Shown: positions 5,974 through 6,402 of the stretch, one piece after another
Numbering within the stretch: position 1 is the stretch's first letter
How the letters are laid out: each line of letters starts with the position of its first letter
From: Rikenellaceae bacterium
Lineage (GTDB): Bacteria; Bacteroidota; Bacteroidia; Bacteroidales; UBA932
Assembly: GCA_900769145.1 (NCBI GenBank)
Contig: CAAGFN010000228.1
Location: forward strand, 1 to 6,402
Direction: 5' to 3'
Length of the DNA: 6,402 bases
Translations under genes and position numbers: made by a program
The notes under the pieces: model-generated
The model's input: the letters and a program-made list of their open reading frames with translations, nothing else
What the model was told of the DNA's origin: nothing
The model's database searches: none

Positions 5974-6180
5974 GTCGACATCTCCGGCAAGTAGCAGCCT
6001 AATATTATAAACGAAAAGCATTGTCCCTGTTGGGGTGATGCGCTTTCGCATTGCCATAATCATACTGACTATGAAAAACTTCTCAGGGGAAGGCCGCGCG
6101 GCCAGGGGCGGAACGCCCCTTTGAGCGCAATAAATATATATCCCTCTAACGTTCCTTCGAAGGTAGGACCTAAAAATGTT
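5974..6180. other. Intergenic region with GC-rich palindromes
   Basis: I see no gene; the minus-strand open frame 5971-6195 runs through palindromes and the hairpin terminator and has no recognisable features. Structures are ATGCG/CGCAT (6038-6042/6047-6051), the 12-bp palindrome GGCCGCGCGGCC (6092-6103), the hairpin AGGGGCG-GAA-CGCCCCT (6104-6120), and the palindrome CCTTCGAAGG (6154-6163). The GC-rich pair looks like an extragenic palindromic element. The right end of the IS may lie within this stretch. Confidence 0.5.
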
Positions 6181-6202
6181 AAAAAAGACTTGCAAAAGTC
6201 TT
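6181..6202 (-). terminator. Minus-strand hairpin terminator (second after 5S)
   Basis: Read on the minus strand, AAGACTT (6202-6196) and AAGTCTT (6191-6185) form a 7-bp stem with a four-base loop, running into a T-run made by A6186-A6181. It points the same way as the 5S gene and lies about 80 bp beyond the first terminator. Confidence 0.65.
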
Positions 6203-6283
6203 AGAATACCCGTTTACGGAGCCACGGGCGGCTACGCCGCTCGGGAGCCCATCCATTGACAGTAATGTGGTACGGCAAGGCAT

Positions 6284-6321
6284 AAAAAAACGAGTCCACA
6301 ATCAAAAGATTATGGACTCGT
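6284..6321 (-). terminator. Intrinsic terminator of the rRNA operon
   Basis: Arms 6290-6303 and 6308-6321 pair over 14 positions (13 Watson-Crick, one G-U) around a four-base loop. On the minus strand the hairpin is followed by seven T residues (complement of A6290-A6284). It starts just beyond the 3' end of the 5S gene. Confidence 0.9.
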
Positions 6322-6323
6322 CG

Positions 6324-6402
6324 AAGCACGGCGACCGCCTACTCTCCCAACTGGTAGGTCAGTACCATCGGCTCCATCGGGCTTAACTTCTCTGTTCGGA
6401 AT
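6324..6402 (-). rRNA. rrf: 5S ribosomal RNA, 3' part (5' end outside the window)
   Basis: The minus strand contains hallmark 5S segments in order: ATTCCGAACAGAGAAGTTAA (6402-6383), GCCGATGGTACTG (about 6371-6359), and TGGGAGAGTAGGCGGTCGCC (6351-6332). About 80 of the usual 110-115 nt are present. The 3' end is set at about 6324, just before the terminator. A 23S and 16S gene would be expected to the right of the window. Confidence 0.93.

Noticed and set aside
5971..6195. Minus-strand open frame of 74 codons
   Set aside because: It overlaps hairpins and a terminator, has no recognisable motif, and probably lies in non-coding DNA.
6383..6387. CTTAA, the predicted right-target sequence, near 6383
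   Set aside because: It is part of the conserved 5S rRNA and cannot be an IS junction.

Overview
The window looks like chromosomal DNA of a Bacteroidota bacterium, most likely a Bacteroidales gut or rumen type. The signs are TAnnTTTG promoter elements before several genes, A-rich leaders instead of strong Shine-Dalgarno sites, an OmpA protein with a Pro/Glu-rich linker, a small lipoprotein, and a PurF-like protein starting MGGLFG of a type I recall from this phylum. Genus cannot be settled from the sequence alone.

Layout. Positions 1-116 are an undecided edge, open on both strands. Positions 117-510 have no convincing gene but hold a strong imperfect inverted repeat (186-331). Then come three plus-strand genes: an OmpA-family outer-membrane protein (555-2054, with its own terminator), a small lipoprotein of unknown role (2263-2967), and a PurF-family phosphoribosyltransferase (3051-4481) with a near-consensus promoter. 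The PurF homologue keeps the PRPP motif and four putative Fe-S cysteines but has lost the glutaminase nucleophile and its partner residues.

An IS110-family element lies directly downstream of purF. Its transposase (4880-5875) keeps the DEDD residues and the C-terminal serine. The non-coding left part (about 4566-4795) folds on paper into a two-loop structured RNA. Both loops are exactly 44 nt, both begin GAACTA and end GTATTAG, and both contain a small hairpin at the same offset with a compensatory base-pair change; the parts that differ most sit at the expected guide positions. This is the architecture of an IS110 bridge RNA (target-binding and donor-binding loops). The first loop's left guide matches nine bases just outside the proposed left end, finishing in a CT core. 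The right end of the element was not resolved.

The right edge is the 3' part of a 5S rRNA gene on the minus strand (6402 down to about 6324), followed by its intrinsic terminator (6284-6321) and a second minus-strand hairpin terminator (6181-6202). The IS therefore sits between two convergent transcription units, purF and an rRNA operon. The strongest observations are the bridge RNA with its guide/target match and the glutaminase-dead PurF paralogue.
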